A stretch of 64,000 nucleotides of DNA from Longilinea arvoryzae (GTDB lineage Bacteria; Chloroflexota; Anaerolineae; Anaerolineales; Anaerolineaceae), in NCBI RefSeq assembly GCF_001050235.1, contig NZ_DF967972.1:2427855-2491854 (forward strand), read 5' to 3'. Every line of letters begins with the position of its first letter. The stretch's first letter is position 1. The translations under genes were made by a program, and so were the position numbers. The notes below the pieces were generated by a model that saw nothing but the letters and a program-made list of their open reading frames with translations, had not been told where the DNA came from and did no database searches. This document shows positions 42,701 to 51,123 of the stretch, piece by piece.

Positions 42701-45048
42701 CGGACCGTGGTTATCCGGTCAGTAAGTTGACCGGTATGTTGTTGCTGGCTTTCCTGAGCTGGCTGGCCGGTTCAGCGGGTATTTCGGTCACGCGTTTGCT
42801 GCTGAGCGGCGTCGTCGTGCTGTTGTTGGTGGTGAATGGCGTTCTGGCCTATCTGCAGCGGGAATCGCTGTTCGAGGAAATCCGCAGACATCGAAAGTAC
42901 TACCTGGCCGTCGAGATGGTTGCGCTGGCGTTCTTTGCCTTCTTCCTGCTCATCCGGCTGGGCAACCCCGATCTGTGGCATCCATCCAAGGGCGGCGAAA
43001 AGCCCATGGATTTCTCGTATTTCAACGCCGTATTGAAGAGCAGTACTTTCCCGCCCTATGATCCGTGGTACGCGGGCGGATATATCAACTACTACTATTA
43101 CGGCTTTGTCGTGGTGGGTATGCTGGTGAAATGGCTCGGTATCATCCCATCCGTGGCTTACAACCTGGTGCTGCCAAGCCTGTTCAGCTTCACCGCGTTG
43201 GGCGCTTTCTCATTGGTCTGGAACCTGATTTCCTGGCGGCAGGCCGGTGTGGAAGAGGATCCAGACGGAGGCTGGTTGAGCCGGCATGTCGCGCCGCTGC
43301 TGGCCGGAATCTCCGGGGCGCTGGGCATGGCGGTGCTGGGCAACCTGGGGACCGTGCGCATGATCTGGCAGGGTTGGCAAAGGCTGGCCAATCCAACTGC
43401 GCTGGACCAGGCCGCAAACCTGTTCGTGCGCATCGGTTGGGCGCTGCAAGGATTGGGCAAGATGATCGGCGGCGCGCAGTTCTCCTACTATCCCGGGGAT
43501 TGGTACTGGATTCCCAGCCGGGTGTACCCGGGTTGGGTCATCACCGAGTTCCCCTTCTTCACTTTCCTGTATGCCGATCTGCACGCTCATATGATGGCGC
43601 TGCCGATCACGCTGCTGGCGCTGTTGTGGGGCCTTTCGATCCTGATGGGCCGCTGGCAATGGCGGCGTCCGGAGGGTACGCCGGCCTGGTTGAATTTCGC
43701 GCTGTGCTTCGGGCTGGGCGGCGTCGTCATCGGCGCGCTGCGGCCGACCAACACCTGGGATCTGCCCGCTTACCTGGGATTGGCGCTTCTGGCCGTCGTG
43801 TATACGGCTTTCCGGTATGGAGCAGTTTCGGATCGCTTCTTCCCGAACCTGTCCGTCTGGACGCGGCGCGGGTTGCTGGCGATTGGCGCGGCTGCCCTGC
43901 TGGCGGTTCTGGTTTTCCTGTTCTACGCGCCGTTTGGGCAGTGGTACGGGCAGGGGTATAACGCCGTCGATTTGTGGAAGGGCGACCGGTCGGCCTTCTG
44001 GTCGTACATGACCCACTGGGGATTGTTCCTGTTCGTGATCCTGGGCTGGCTGGCCTGGGAAACGCGCAATTGGTTGGCCAGTACGCCGCTTTCTTCGCTG
44101 AATAAGCTGCGCCCGTACCGAAATTGGATCTATTCTGGTCTGGCGCTGATCCTGGTCATTGTCGGGTACTTGCTGATCGACCATGTCCAGATTGCCTGGT
44201 TTACACTGCCGGTGGCCATCTGGGCCGGAATTCTGATATTCAGACCCGGACAGCCGGATGTAAAACGCTTCGTTCTCGTGCTGGTGGCCGCGGCCTTGAT
44301 GCTGACGCTGGCCGTCGAAATCATCGTGCTGCGCGGGGACGTGGAACGCATGAATACGGTCTTCAAGTTCTACCTGCAGGCCTGGACGATGCTCTCGATC
44401 AGCGCGGCCGCGGCGCTGTTCTGGCTGCTGCCGGCAGTCTCGTATTGGCCGCGGACGCGGCGTAACCTCTGGCAGACTGGCTTGATTCTGCTGGTGTTCG
44501 GCGCTGCCCTCTACCCGGTCCTGGCCGGAATGGACAAGATCAAGGACCGCATGAGCGAAGCCGCGCCGCACACGCTGGATGGGATGGCTTACATGAAGTC
44601 ATCTTATTACAGCGAGTCGGGGGTGGATATGGACCTCAGCGAGGACTATCGGGCGATCCAGTGGATGCAGCGCAATGTCCAGGGTTCGCCGGTCATCGTC
44701 GAGGCCAACAGTTTCGACCTTTACCGCTGGTTCAACCGTTTCACCATCTACACCGGTTTGCCGGGTGTCGTCGGGTGGGACTGGCATGAACGCCAGCAGC
44801 GCGCCATTTTACCCGGCGAGTGGGTTTCCAACCGGGTCAATGAAATCGAGCAGTTCTATACCCTCGACAGCCGCGAACAGGCCGAAAAATTCCTCAAGAA
44901 ATACAATGTGCAGTACATCATCGTGGGCCAGTTGGAACGGGCAAAGTACGGTGAGACGGGTTTGCTGCGTTTCGAGGAATGGAAGGGCGATCTGTGGCAG
45001 GAAGTCTACCGCGACGGCCAGACAGCAATCTATCAGGTGATCCAATGA
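39757..45048 (+). CDS. Giant GT-C / DUF2298 (Chlor_Arch_YYY) fusion membrane protein
   Basis: A 1763-residue protein with two membrane modules. Residues ~25-470 form a GT39/PMT-like unit with the loop motif LHPDERFFVW. Residues ~475-900 are extracytoplasmic: one or two beta-sandwich regions, then DYIYITSNRQWGT and ERYPLTTQYYRS, segments seen in GT-C proteins. Residues ~945-1600 are a second membrane module of the DUF2298 family, with EKPMDFSYFNAVLKSSTFPP, INYYYYGFVVVGML, ITEFPFFTFLYADLHAH and RMNTVFKFYLQAW. A C-terminal extracytoplasmic domain (~1610-1763) follows. The frame is open throughout, so this is a real fusion. It is likely a double-headed glycosyltransferase of the surface glycan locus. 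The ATGA overlap couples it to the DUF952 gene. Confidence 0.87.
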   Translation: MFDSTIPEQPTSTLPARPKESHLWDVLLLLVMILGAYFRLTGIDWGRGQFLHPDERFFVWVTADISRVNSVGEYFDTANSSLNPHNRGHTFYVYGTLPVIATRYVVDAIIKNPGWEDINLVGRLLSTACDLLTVFLVYMIGRRLFNKKVGVLGAAFSAAAVMQIQQAHFFVSDSFAVAFATLALYFAICLVTEPFKSHDPNENRRIPQPETLGYSLWFGLAIGLAMACKINTAPMALLLPAAMFIRLLNIPLEERGQQELFGMRDLVIAGVVAFLAFRIFQPYAFQGPGFFGLALNDKWIQNLKDLALQTSGDVDFPPALQWARRSHLFSLQNMVEWGLGIPLGLTAWIAFLGMGWRILKGEWKRLLLIWGWTGAYFLWQSMQGNPTMRYQLPIYPSLAVIAAWGILALWDRGKAFLEEGSLKRGRALKIGSAIIAGVVLLATFAWAFAFTRIYTRPVTRVAASDWIYANVPGPINLQLETAAGSATQPVAYRSGITVSNGAPISLVFKAEHSGLLSEISLGRVSDPNFSTDPSLVAQKALAISVSRPDDATVTPGSAAISADFSTETDYTAPFNQSIQIEAGQTYQLTLSVPEIDQSIHLNGQINLRLVTANDTLIQPLVDPVYRIDAGNPFASLFTATLSGTLTQITLPHVLDWSGSSDVKTLHLEIGDPNNAGAPLASADVQGMFGTTADRRGDPVTFQFAAPVDLTAGGTYSLQLTLTSGSGEIAIYGSKHALESTWDDAIPLRKDGYDPFSLDTGIYRSDLNFEMYWDDNPDKLERFESILDQADYIYITSNRQWGTTVRIPERYPLTTQYYRSLIGCPEDQDILYCYRVAQPGTYQGGLGFELVQVFQSDPNIGSFKINTQFAEEAFTVYDHPKVMIFKKTAGYDSGKVHAILESVDLTRVVHLTPLQASKTPGTLELPADRLEGQQSGGTWVDLFNPDSLVNSSPWVSMLIWYLAVTLLGWVVYPTVRLAMGGLPDRGYPVSKLTGMLLLAFLSWLAGSAGISVTRLLLSGVVVLLLVVNGVLAYLQRESLFEEIRRHRKYYLAVEMVALAFFAFFLLIRLGNPDLWHPSKGGEKPMDFSYFNAVLKSSTFPPYDPWYAGGYINYYYYGFVVVGMLVKWLGIIPSVAYNLVLPSLFSFTALGAFSLVWNLISWRQAGVEEDPDGGWLSRHVAPLLAGISGALGMAVLGNLGTVRMIWQGWQRLANPTALDQAANLFVRIGWALQGLGKMIGGAQFSYYPGDWYWIPSRVYPGWVITEFPFFTFLYADLHAHMMALPITLLALLWGLSILMGRWQWRRPEGTPAWLNFALCFGLGGVVIGALRPTNTWDLPAYLGLALLAVVYTAFRYGAVSDRFFPNLSVWTRRGLLAIGAAALLAVLVFLFYAPFGQWYGQGYNAVDLWKGDRSAFWSYMTHWGLFLFVILGWLAWETRNWLASTPLSSLNKLRPYRNWIYSGLALILVIVGYLLIDHVQIAWFTLPVAIWAGILIFRPGQPDVKRFVLVLVAAALMLTLAVEIIVLRGDVERMNTVFKFYLQAWTMLSISAAAALFWLLPAVSYWPRTRRNLWQTGLILLVFGAALYPVLAGMDKIKDRMSEAAPHTLDGMAYMKSSYYSESGVDMDLSEDYRAIQWMQRNVQGSPVIVEANSFDLYRWFNRFTIYTGLPGVVGWDWHERQQRAILPGEWVSNRVNEIEQFYTLDSREQAEKFLKKYNVQYIIVGQLERAKYGETGLLRFEEWKGDLWQEVYRDGQTAIYQVIQ

Positions 45049-45392
45049 CCTCTCCAAACGATGCAGTGATCTACCATATCATTTCGTTGGCAGACTGGGA
45101 AGCGGCCAGACAGCGGGGCAGTTACCGCGCGGCTTCCCTCTCCAGTGAAGGATTCATTCATTTTTCGACGCGGCGGCAGGTTCCGCGCACGCTGGCGAAA
45201 TTCTACGCCGGGCGAAGCGGATTGGCCCTGTTGTGCGTCGAAGTGGCGCGGCTGAAATCCGAACTGCGCTATGAGGAAGCCGACGGACAGATGTTCCCGC
45301 ACCTGTACGGCCCGCTCAATCTGGATGCTGTGGTTGAAGCACTCCCGATCGAACCGGGTTCGAGCGATCCGTTTTCCGGCCGTCAAGAGTAG
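45045..45392 (+). CDS. DUF952 family protein
   Basis: From the ATG at 45045, which overlaps the stop of the giant fusion gene, the product has 115 residues. It reads YHIISLADWEAARQRGSYRA, then EGFIHFSTRRQVPRTLAKFY and PHLYGPLNLDAVVEALPI, the three hallmarks of DUF952. Family members are small cytosolic proteins, some with an ADP-ribosyltransferase-like fold, without an established role. A longer frame to 44979 lies within the fusion gene and is rejected. It sits oddly between two large membrane proteins. Confidence 0.9.
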   Translation: MTSPNDAVIYHIISLADWEAARQRGSYRAASLSSEGFIHFSTRRQVPRTLAKFYAGRSGLALLCVEVARLKSELRYEEADGQMFPHLYGPLNLDAVVEALPIEPGSSDPFSGRQE

Positions 45393-45413
45393 AATTAAGG
45401 TCAAATCTCCCAA

Positions 45414-47963
45414 ATGGTTACACTCCTGCTCTGGTATCTCATTATTACTATCATCGGGTGGCTGGCGTTCCCGCTGGCCTACCGTTTGTTGCCCTTTCTG
45501 CCGGATCGCGGCTATTCCTTCTCGCGCGCCCTGGGACTCCTCATCCCCAGCTATCTGTTCTGGTTGATGGCATCCCTGCAGGTGCTTCCGAACACACTGG
45601 GCGGAATCCTGCTGGCGGTCTTCTTTCTGGCCGGGTTGGGCGCTCTGGCGGTTGGCAAAGGTTGGAACGAACTTCGCGAATGGCTGAATGCGCAGCGGAA
45701 CACGCTGCTGGTCATCGAAGGGGTCTTTCTTTTGACCTTTCTGGCATGGGGTTTCGTGCGCGGGTTCGATCCGGCCATCGAATACACCGAAAAGCCGATG
45801 GAGCTGGCCTTCATCAATTCCATCCTGCGCTCGCCGACCTTCCCGCCGGCCGACCCCTGGCTCTCGGGCTATGCCATTTCCTATTATTACTTTGGTTATG
45901 TCATGCTGGCCTTCATGGCGCGGCTGTCGGGCGTGGGCGCAAACGTGGCCTTCAATGCCGGGCAGGCGATGTGGTTTGGGCTGACCGCGCTGGGCGCGTA
46001 CGGCGTGATGTTCAACCTGCTGGCCGGTCTGCACCGCGACCGGAAAATCACGGCCGGGCTGCGCAGCCTGGCCCTGCTGGCGCCCATGTTCATCCTGGTG
46101 GTCTCGAACCTGGGCGGTCTGATGGAGGTGCTGCACGCGCGCGGCGTCTTCTGGCAGACGGCCGCGGACGGTACGCAGACTTCGTATTTCTGGCAGGATG
46201 TGCTCAAGGTCGAGGAATGGAACCAACCGCCCACCCAACCTTATTCCTGGACGCCGAACCGCGGCGGATGGGTGTGGTGGCGCAGTTCGCGGGTGCTGAA
46301 TGATTTTAAGTTGAGCGGCGAACCGATCGAGATCATCGACGAGTTCCCGTTCTTCTCGTATTTGCTGGGCGACATGCACCCGCACGTGCTGGCGATGCCG
46401 TTCGTCCTGCTGGCGATTGCGTTGGCGCTGAATCTCTATTATTCCTCGGCGCAGCGCAAATTCCTGTCCATCGACCCGCAGGAATGGATTCATAGGTTGG
46501 ATTTCTGGCTGGCCGGGCTGGTTTTGGGCGGGCTGGCCTTCCTGAACACCTGGGATTTTCCCATCTACGTGGTTCTTTTCGGTCTGGTCTACGGGTTGGT
46601 GCGCACCCGGCAGAAAGGTTGGCGCTGGGGGCGGGTGTGGGACTTCCTGGGGTTCAGCCTGCTGCTCGGACTGGCCGGGGTGCTCTTATACCTGCCGTTC
46701 TATTTTGGTTTTTCTTCCCAGGCGGGCGGATTCCTGCCCAGCATGGCCTTTTTCACCCCCGGCGTAAACTTCTGGGTGATGTTCCTGCCATTGTTGGTGC
46801 CGGTCTTCCTGTGGTTGATCTTCGAGGCCCTTCGAGAAAAAGGTCCCTGGACCGCGGGCCTGAAATTCGGCGGGCTGGTGGTGGGCGGAGGCTGGCTGGT
46901 TTCGTACCTGATCGGCATCCTTTTCGCGAATGCGATCCGCATCGGCGGAAAACTGGCAGCCGCCGGTGGCCTGGGCGCTCAGTTGGGGCAGAAGTTAATC
47001 GAATACGGAAATCTATTCCTCACCAGCCAGGGAGCCACATCGCCGGGCGAGCTGGTGCTGAGTTCGCTGGTGTTGCGCCTACAATCCCCGGGCTGCTGGT
47101 TGACGCTGCTGATCCTGGTGGTGCTGGTCTGGTCATTGCTGGCGAAATCCGGGGTCCGGAATGAGGAGGCAGTGGAAAACGGCGGCTTGACGGACGCCAG
47201 ACCGCTCGGGTTCGTATTGCTGCTGACTCTCATGGGCGCCGGCCTGGCGCTCGTCCCCGAGTTCGTCTTCCTGCGCGATACCTTCGGTAATCGCATGAAC
47301 ACCATCTTCAAGTTCTACTTCCAGACCTGGATGTTATGGGGCCTGGCGGCTGCTTTTGGTTCGGCCGTCATCCTGACCCAGATCCGGTCCGGGTGGCGCT
47401 GGGCAGCTTCGGCGGCCTGGATGGTTGCCGTCATGGCGGGCTTGATTTATCCGGTCACCATGTTTCAGGCCAAGACCGGCATGATCGACACGGCCACCGG
47501 CCAGCTTCGCATCGCGCAATGGACACTGGATGGTACACAGGCTTTTCAAAATAACTCACCGGATGATTATGCTGCTGTACAATATTTGAAACAGGCCCCT
47601 TACGGAGTGGTGGCTGAAGCGGTCGGCGGCAGTTACAGCGCGTACGCGCGCATTGCCACCCAGAGCGGGCTGCCGAACGTGCTGGGGTGGCCGTTCCATG
47701 AATACCAGTGGCGCGGCGGTACGCAGGAAATTGGCACCCGCGAACCCGACCTGTCGCGGCTCTACACCACGACCGATTGGAACGAGGCGCGCGTCATCCT
47801 GACGCAGTACCACGTGCGGTATGTGGTGCTTGGCGACCTCGAGCGTTCGGCCTACCGTGTCAATCAGGCAAAATTCGACAACAACCTGCAGGTGGCGTTC
47901 CGTTCCGGGAATACGGTGATCTATGAAGTTCCGCTGGAACTGGCCGCGGAACAGGGGCAATGA
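45414..47963 (+). CDS. DUF2298 (Chlor_Arch_YYY) membrane protein
   Basis: An 849-residue protein with about 15 membrane helices. It carries the family motifs IEYTEKPMELAFINSILRS, TFPPADPWLSGYAISYYYFGYV, IIDEFPFFSYLLGDMHPHV and RMNTIFKFYFQTW, and a C-terminal extracytoplasmic domain (~715-849) with VRYVVLGDLERSAY. It parallels the C-terminal half of the 1763-residue neighbour closely in order of motifs, including YVVLGDLER versus YIIVGQLER, so the two are paralogues. The conserved acidic/His loops suggest a GT-C-type transferase. The ATG is 21 bases after the DUF952 stop. Confidence 0.87.
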   Translation: MVTLLLWYLIITIIGWLAFPLAYRLLPFLPDRGYSFSRALGLLIPSYLFWLMASLQVLPNTLGGILLAVFFLAGLGALAVGKGWNELREWLNAQRNTLLVIEGVFLLTFLAWGFVRGFDPAIEYTEKPMELAFINSILRSPTFPPADPWLSGYAISYYYFGYVMLAFMARLSGVGANVAFNAGQAMWFGLTALGAYGVMFNLLAGLHRDRKITAGLRSLALLAPMFILVVSNLGGLMEVLHARGVFWQTAADGTQTSYFWQDVLKVEEWNQPPTQPYSWTPNRGGWVWWRSSRVLNDFKLSGEPIEIIDEFPFFSYLLGDMHPHVLAMPFVLLAIALALNLYYSSAQRKFLSIDPQEWIHRLDFWLAGLVLGGLAFLNTWDFPIYVVLFGLVYGLVRTRQKGWRWGRVWDFLGFSLLLGLAGVLLYLPFYFGFSSQAGGFLPSMAFFTPGVNFWVMFLPLLVPVFLWLIFEALREKGPWTAGLKFGGLVVGGGWLVSYLIGILFANAIRIGGKLAAAGGLGAQLGQKLIEYGNLFLTSQGATSPGELVLSSLVLRLQSPGCWLTLLILVVLVWSLLAKSGVRNEEAVENGGLTDARPLGFVLLLTLMGAGLALVPEFVFLRDTFGNRMNTIFKFYFQTWMLWGLAAAFGSAVILTQIRSGWRWAASAAWMVAVMAGLIYPVTMFQAKTGMIDTATGQLRIAQWTLDGTQAFQNNSPDDYAAVQYLKQAPYGVVAEAVGGSYSAYARIATQSGLPNVLGWPFHEYQWRGGTQEIGTREPDLSRLYTTTDWNEARVILTQYHVRYVVLGDLERSAYRVNQAKFDNNLQVAFRSGNTVIYEVPLELAAEQGQ

Positions 47964-47976
47964 GGTGGCATTGACA

Positions 47977-49683
47977 ATGAAGTGGAATAGCGAGAAGACC
48001 GAACGAATATTGTGGATCCTGGCGGTGAGTCTGGCCCTGGCGCTGCGCCTGATCCGGCTGGGCGCGGCTCCGCTGACGGATTGGGAGGCCGGCAATGCGC
48101 TGCCGATCTTCGATTGGCTGAGGTCCGGCGTGCTTCCGAGCGGATCGCAGGCCGGGTATACGCTTTTTAGCGGTTTGATGGCCTACCTCTTTGGAGTCAG
48201 TAATTTCGCCGCGCGTTTCATCCCCGCGCTGGTCGGCAGTCTGTTGGTGCTATCTCCGCTGCTGTTCCGCCGGCAGTTGGGACGCTGGCCGGCGTTGATT
48301 GCCGCCTTCGGGTTGGCAATCGATCCGGCCCTGGTGGCTATTTCACGCCAGGCGGACGGGGGCATCTGGGCGATCGCGTTTACCCTCTTCGGGCTTGGCT
48401 TTTTACTCCACAGGCGCCCCGTCTGGGCGGGTGTGGCGCTGGGATTGGCGCTGCTTGGGGGTCCAGCCTTATGGATCGGGTGGTTAAGCCTGGGCGCGGC
48501 GCTTTTGATTAATTTCCGAAGATTGGCGTCCGATTCGCGGGTGGAAACCTCCGGCGCCTCCGCCTGGCAGACTCAACGAAACACCGTTTTATTGAGCGCC
48601 GGGATCACATTGGCTGCGGCCGGGACCCTCTTCTTCTTCGCACCCTTCGGGTTGAGCATGGCCCTGCAAAGCATTCCCGACTTCCTGCATCAGTGGACCC
48701 AAACCGGCATGCTCGACCTGCGCTCTGCGGCGATGGCGTTGATTTGCTATGCAACCTTCCCGCTTGTATTGGGAATTATCCAGGCGGTACAGGGTTGGAC
48801 GCGAAAGAACGCCGTGGATCAGTTCCTGTCCGTCTGGTTGATTCTCGCGCTTATGCTGTGGTTTGCCTGCCCGGGACGCCAGATCAGTTTTGCGGGTTGG
48901 ATCATGCTGCCCCTGTGGGCGTTGGCTGCCCGCCAGGCGGCCGGCTGGTTGCGAAAACCGATCTTCGACATTCGCTTTACAGCCGCGACGGCTCTGGTCG
49001 TTTTTGTGCTGCTTTTTTTCATCATCCTGAACGCGGTCGCCATTCTGCACCCGGCGGGCTGGTCGGCGCAGACTGAAATTCAGATCATCAAAATCGTGGT
49101 CGCAGTCGTCCTGCTGGGGTTGTCCATCCTGCTGGTGGGGTGGGGCTGGAACTGGGACGCTGCCGGCGAGGGTGTGCAGTGGGGCTTTGGGGCGGCGTTG
49201 CTGATCATCCTGCTGTCGATGAGCATCCACGCGTCTGGACTCAGCAAGCGGCCTGAAGCGGAGCTGTTGCGCAGCGGCGCCTACAATGCGGATGCCGATC
49301 TGGTCCAGAGTACCCTGCGCGATCTCTCCACTCACAAGACCGGCCAGTTCCATCAACTTCAAATTGCCGTGGTGGGCATCGACTCACCGGCGCTGAAGTG
49401 GCTGTTGCGCGATGATGCCAACGTGCAATATTCCGACAGCATCTCCTCGATGGAATCGCCGGATGTGATCATCACCAACGATCAGATTCAGCCCGGGCAG
49501 GTGTCGACCTACCGCGGGCAGGATTTCGTCTGGACCCGGCGGCCTGCCTGGGGCCAGATGGACGGAGTGAATTGGATGCAATGGCTTGTCTTCCGAGAGA
49601 CTCCGGATACGAATTCGAAGATCATTTTGTGGGCCCGGACAGACCTGTTCCCCGGCGAGTCGGCCGCTGAAACCACACCCTGA
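47977..49683 (+). CDS. GT-C-like integral membrane protein
   Basis: The ATG at 47977 with AGGTGG 8 bases upstream is preferred over the frame start at 47923 inside the previous gene. The 568-residue protein has about 12 membrane helices. The first extracytoplasmic loop, LGAAPLTDWEAGNALPIFDWL, has the acidic residues of ArnT/PMT-like enzymes, and GSQAGYTLFSGLMAYLFG follows as in GT39 proteins. The C-terminal ~150 residues form an extracytoplasmic domain. It completes a run of four large membrane proteins. Function as a glycosyltransferase is inference. Confidence 0.78.
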   Translation: MKWNSEKTERILWILAVSLALALRLIRLGAAPLTDWEAGNALPIFDWLRSGVLPSGSQAGYTLFSGLMAYLFGVSNFAARFIPALVGSLLVLSPLLFRRQLGRWPALIAAFGLAIDPALVAISRQADGGIWAIAFTLFGLGFLLHRRPVWAGVALGLALLGGPALWIGWLSLGAALLINFRRLASDSRVETSGASAWQTQRNTVLLSAGITLAAAGTLFFFAPFGLSMALQSIPDFLHQWTQTGMLDLRSAAMALICYATFPLVLGIIQAVQGWTRKNAVDQFLSVWLILALMLWFACPGRQISFAGWIMLPLWALAARQAAGWLRKPIFDIRFTAATALVVFVLLFFIILNAVAILHPAGWSAQTEIQIIKIVVAVVLLGLSILLVGWGWNWDAAGEGVQWGFGAALLIILLSMSIHASGLSKRPEAELLRSGAYNADADLVQSTLRDLSTHKTGQFHQLQIAVVGIDSPALKWLLRDDANVQYSDSISSMESPDVIITNDQIQPGQVSTYRGQDFVWTRRPAWGQMDGVNWMQWLVFRETPDTNSKIILWARTDLFPGESAAETTP

Positions 49684-49690
49684 GAGGGGG

Positions 49691-50401
49691 ATGCGCAACG
49701 TGGAATCCTCGCAGACGTACCGCGTATCGATTGGCAACCGCATCGGGCGGCGGATCGTTCGCGCCGTAGGCAGGATGCTCTACCAATTGTTTGCGCGGAT
49801 GAAAATCACCGGCCTGGAAAATGTGCCCGCGGACGGGGCCTACATCATTGCCTGTAAACCCATTTCCATTTTCGAACCGACTTTTATTCTACCTTTCGGG
49901 CCGGATGCACGCGAAGCGTTGGGGGCGGTGGAGGTGTGGCGGGAGCCGGATAAGAAAATTCTGGCCCAAATGTGTGGCGGCATCCCGTTGGATCGAGACG
50001 AGGTCTGCCGGGAGGCCTTGATGAAGGCGGTGCAGGCCTTGCGGTCCAGGTTCGCACTCCTCATGTCGCCGGAGGGGCGGCTTGCCTGGCAGCCTGGCTC
50101 ATGGCGCGCCAAATGGATCGTGGCCTACCTGGCCGAAAAGGCCGATGTCCCGGGGTTGCCGGTGGGTATCGTTGGCAGCACCGGCGATTTTTTGAAACAA
50201 GTCATTTCTTTTACGCGTCCTCGCCTGGAAATGCGAATCGGCATGCCGGTCCGGCTGCCTGCATTGGCTATGGTTTCACAGGATCGACGCGAAGCGCTGC
50301 GGCAATACGCGGACCGAATGATGCTGCATATTGCCGCGTTGCTGCCGGCTGATTACTGCGGTGAATATTTCGAACCATTTCAGAATTTGCAAGGAGCCTG
50401 A
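49691..50401 (+). CDS. PlsC-like acyltransferase with degenerate active site
   Basis: The start is the ATG at 49691 after a purine-rich GAGAGGGGG. The 236-residue protein has the shape of 1-acyl-glycerol-3-phosphate acyltransferases: KITGLENVPADGAYIIACK, then the motif-III-like LLMSPEGRLAW and LPVGIVGSTGDF. The usual HX4D catalytic box (NHxSxxD) appears here as CKPISIFE, with Lys for His and Glu for Asp. It may therefore be inactive or have another role. It lies between the GT-C genes and cmk. In many bacteria a plsC-type gene adjoins cmk, which supports the family assignment. Confidence 0.78.
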   Translation: MRNVESSQTYRVSIGNRIGRRIVRAVGRMLYQLFARMKITGLENVPADGAYIIACKPISIFEPTFILPFGPDAREALGAVEVWREPDKKILAQMCGGIPLDRDEVCREALMKAVQALRSRFALLMSPEGRLAWQPGSWRAKWIVAYLAEKADVPGLPVGIVGSTGDFLKQVISFTRPRLEMRIGMPVRLPALAMVSQDRREALRQYADRMMLHIAALLPADYCGEYFEPFQNLQGA

Positions 50402-50406
50402 TCGAC

Positions 50407-51093
50407 GTGATTATTCCATCCATTATTGCCATTGACGGGCCGGCCGCCTCGGGAAAATCGACCGTGGGTGTGTTGCTGGCAAACCGGTTGAACTACCTTT
50501 TCTTCGATACCGGCATTATGTATCGCGCAGTGACCTGGGCAGCCTTGCAGCGTTTGCATGCGGTGGATGATGAAGTCCGCGTGACCGGTCTCGCCGAACA
50601 GGTGCAGATCGACGTGCAGCCTCCCACGCGGGCGGACGGCCGTCAGGCGGATGTGCTGCTGGATGGATTGGATATCACCTGGAATATTCGCCGCCCGGAA
50701 GTGGACGCAAATGTTTCCCAGGTATCGGCTTATCGGGGCGTGCGCACCGCGATGACGAAGCAGCAGCGCCGGGTCGGCCAGCGCGGCCAGGTGGTCATGG
50801 TCGGTCGCGATATCGGCACGGTCGTGCTGCCCGAGGCCGAATTGAAGATCTATCTGGATGCCAGCGCCGAGGAACGCGCGCGGCGGCGGTTCGAGGAACT
50901 CCGCCAGCGCGGCGAAGCGGCGGATTATGAAAAGATCCTGGACGCCATGAAGAAGAGGGACAAATTCGATTCGACGCGTGAAGTGGCTCCTTTGCGCGCC
51001 GCCGAGGACGCCGTTCGCATCTGCTCGGATGGAATTAGCGCGGAAGGGGTCGTCGATCGAATTCTGGAGATCATCCGTATCCAACACGAATAA
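50407..51093 (+). CDS. cmk: Cytidylate kinase
   Basis: Phosphorylates CMP and dCMP. The 228-residue protein begins at GTG and has the P-loop IDGPAASGKST (Lys17), then DTGIMYRAVTW, the CMP-specific GRDIGTVVLPEAELKIYLDAS, and ERARRRFEEL. Length and motifs are normal. It starts six bases after the acyltransferase-like gene, with AGGAGCC as the probable ribosome site within that gene's end. Confidence 0.95.
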   Translation: MIIPSIIAIDGPAASGKSTVGVLLANRLNYLFFDTGIMYRAVTWAALQRLHAVDDEVRVTGLAEQVQIDVQPPTRADGRQADVLLDGLDITWNIRRPEVDANVSQVSAYRGVRTAMTKQQRRVGQRGQVVMVGRDIGTVVLPEAELKIYLDASAEERARRRFEELRQRGEAADYEKILDAMKKRDKFDSTREVAPLRAAEDAVRICSDGISAEGVVDRILEIIRIQHE

Positions 51094-51123
51094 ATGCAGG
51101 CAGGCTCGAGGGGAGGGTGAGAG

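Noticed and set aside
45033..46493. A 486-residue minus-strand frame across the DUF2298 genes (also 43210-44571 and 37628-38764)
   Set aside because: The composition is Gln/Arg/His-rich as expected for the complement of Leu/Ala/Val-rich membrane protein genes; the plus-strand genes have family motifs throughout.
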